Source of the DNA: an uncultured Ruminococcus sp.
GTDB taxonomy: Bacteria; Bacillota; Clostridia; Oscillospirales; CAG-272
Direction of reading: 5' to 3'
Assembly: GCA_902783705.1 (NCBI GenBank)
Contig: CACZSA010000030.1
Location: 1-13,528, forward strand
DNA: 13,528 bases
A program made the translations under genes and the position numbers. The notes under the pieces are model-generated. The model saw nothing but the letters and a program-made list of their open reading frames with translations, ran no database searches and was not told the DNA's origin. This document shows, piece after piece, positions 13,392 to 13,528 of the stretch. Within the stretch, counting starts at the first letter, position 1, and each line of letters starts with the position of its first letter.

Positions 13392-13440
13392 GGCTGTCGC
13401 ATTCACGCGCAAAAGCGGAGAAATGCGACAGCCTTTTTTT
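13392..13440 (+). terminator. Strong intrinsic terminator after the SLH gene
   Basis: GGCTGTCGCATT at 13392-13403 pairs perfectly with AATGCGACAGCC at 13422-13433 (12 bp). A small inner CGC/GCG hairpin lies in the loop, and seven Ts follow at 13434-13440. Confidence 0.93.
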
Positions 13441-13470
13441 ATATTTGAAACCGGGTTCCGGTTTTCATAT
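13441..13470. repeat. Near-perfect 30-bp palindrome
   Basis: AAACCGG at 13448-13454 pairs with CCGGTTT at 13458-13464 around a GTT loop, and ATAT flanks both ends to make an imperfect 30-bp inverted repeat. It directly follows the SLH terminator and has no U-run of its own. Its role is unknown. Confidence 0.5.
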
Positions 13471-13487
13471 CCTTTCAGACAAATCAT

Positions 13488-13528
13488 TGTCATTGCGAGG
13501 AAGGCGTCCTGAGACGCCTGACGTGGCA
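13488..13528. repeat. REP-like palindromic repeat, truncated by the window end
   Basis: The stretch begins TGTCATTGCGAGGA and ends TGACGTGGCA, with a 7-bp stem AGGCGTC/GACGCCT (13502-13508 with 13513-13519) around CTGA. From memory, ATTGCGAGG...GTGGCAATC is a widely scattered short palindromic repeat of bacterial genomes; the closing AATC would lie just outside the window. No gene is seen in the last 187 bases. Confidence 0.5.

Noticed and set aside
1..13528. Defence island, prophage, transposon or biosynthetic cluster
   Set aside because: No transposase, integrase, toxin-antitoxin pair, nuclease-helicase set, NRPS/PKS or RiPP gene was seen; the genes are mostly single-copy housekeeping or metabolic types.

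Overview
The window (about 13.5 kb, GC-rich, roughly 60% or more) looks like chromosome from a high-GC Clostridia-type Firmicute, probably a gut or rumen member of the Oscillospirales/Christensenellales sort. This is inferred from a Firmicutes-style gene set (nrdR, comF, a secreted SLH-domain protein, larC), strong AGGAGG-type ribosome binding sites, SigA-like promoters and U-tract terminators. No rRNA, tRNA, CRISPR, transposase or phage gene is visible. The taxonomic placement has not been checked against any database.

Layout. (1) 1-1385, + strand: the last codons of an unidentified gene, a zinc-ribbon/six-helix membrane protein (DUF6320-like), and a small protein with a caspase-like His/Cys pattern, closely spaced as an operon. 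(2) 1410-2804, + strand: a promoter driving an endonuclease/exonuclease/phosphatase-fold hydrolase, with nrdR 31 nt behind it. (3) 2885-3649: a histidine phosphatase followed by a terminator. (4) 3658-5190: a strong promoter, a structured ~94-nt leader with a terminator-like hairpin just before the ribosome binding site, then larC (nickel-pincer cofactor synthesis) with a very long His/Asp/Glu-rich insert, then a clear terminator. (5) 5233-7931: a large predicted lipoprotein made almost entirely of three diverged copies of a ~270-residue unit. (6) 8011-11589, - strand: a two-gene operon, an amidohydrolase-2 family enzyme followed by a probable cytoplasmic glycoside hydrolase. It converges on the lipoprotein gene at a shared bidirectional terminator. 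(7) 11613-11743: a divergent promoter region with a hairpin embedded in it. (8) 11744-13341, + strand: comF and a small SLH-domain secreted protein, then a strong terminator and a palindromic repeat-like end that runs off the window.

Functionally this is mostly ordinary chromosome rather than a defence or mobile island. The parts most worth a second look are the triplicated lipoprotein, the attenuator-like larC leader, the caspase-like protein next to the zinc-ribbon membrane protein, the amidohydrolase-glycosidase operon, and the hairpin overlapping the comF promoter. Five of the six promoters recognised carry an extended -10 (TGn) element.
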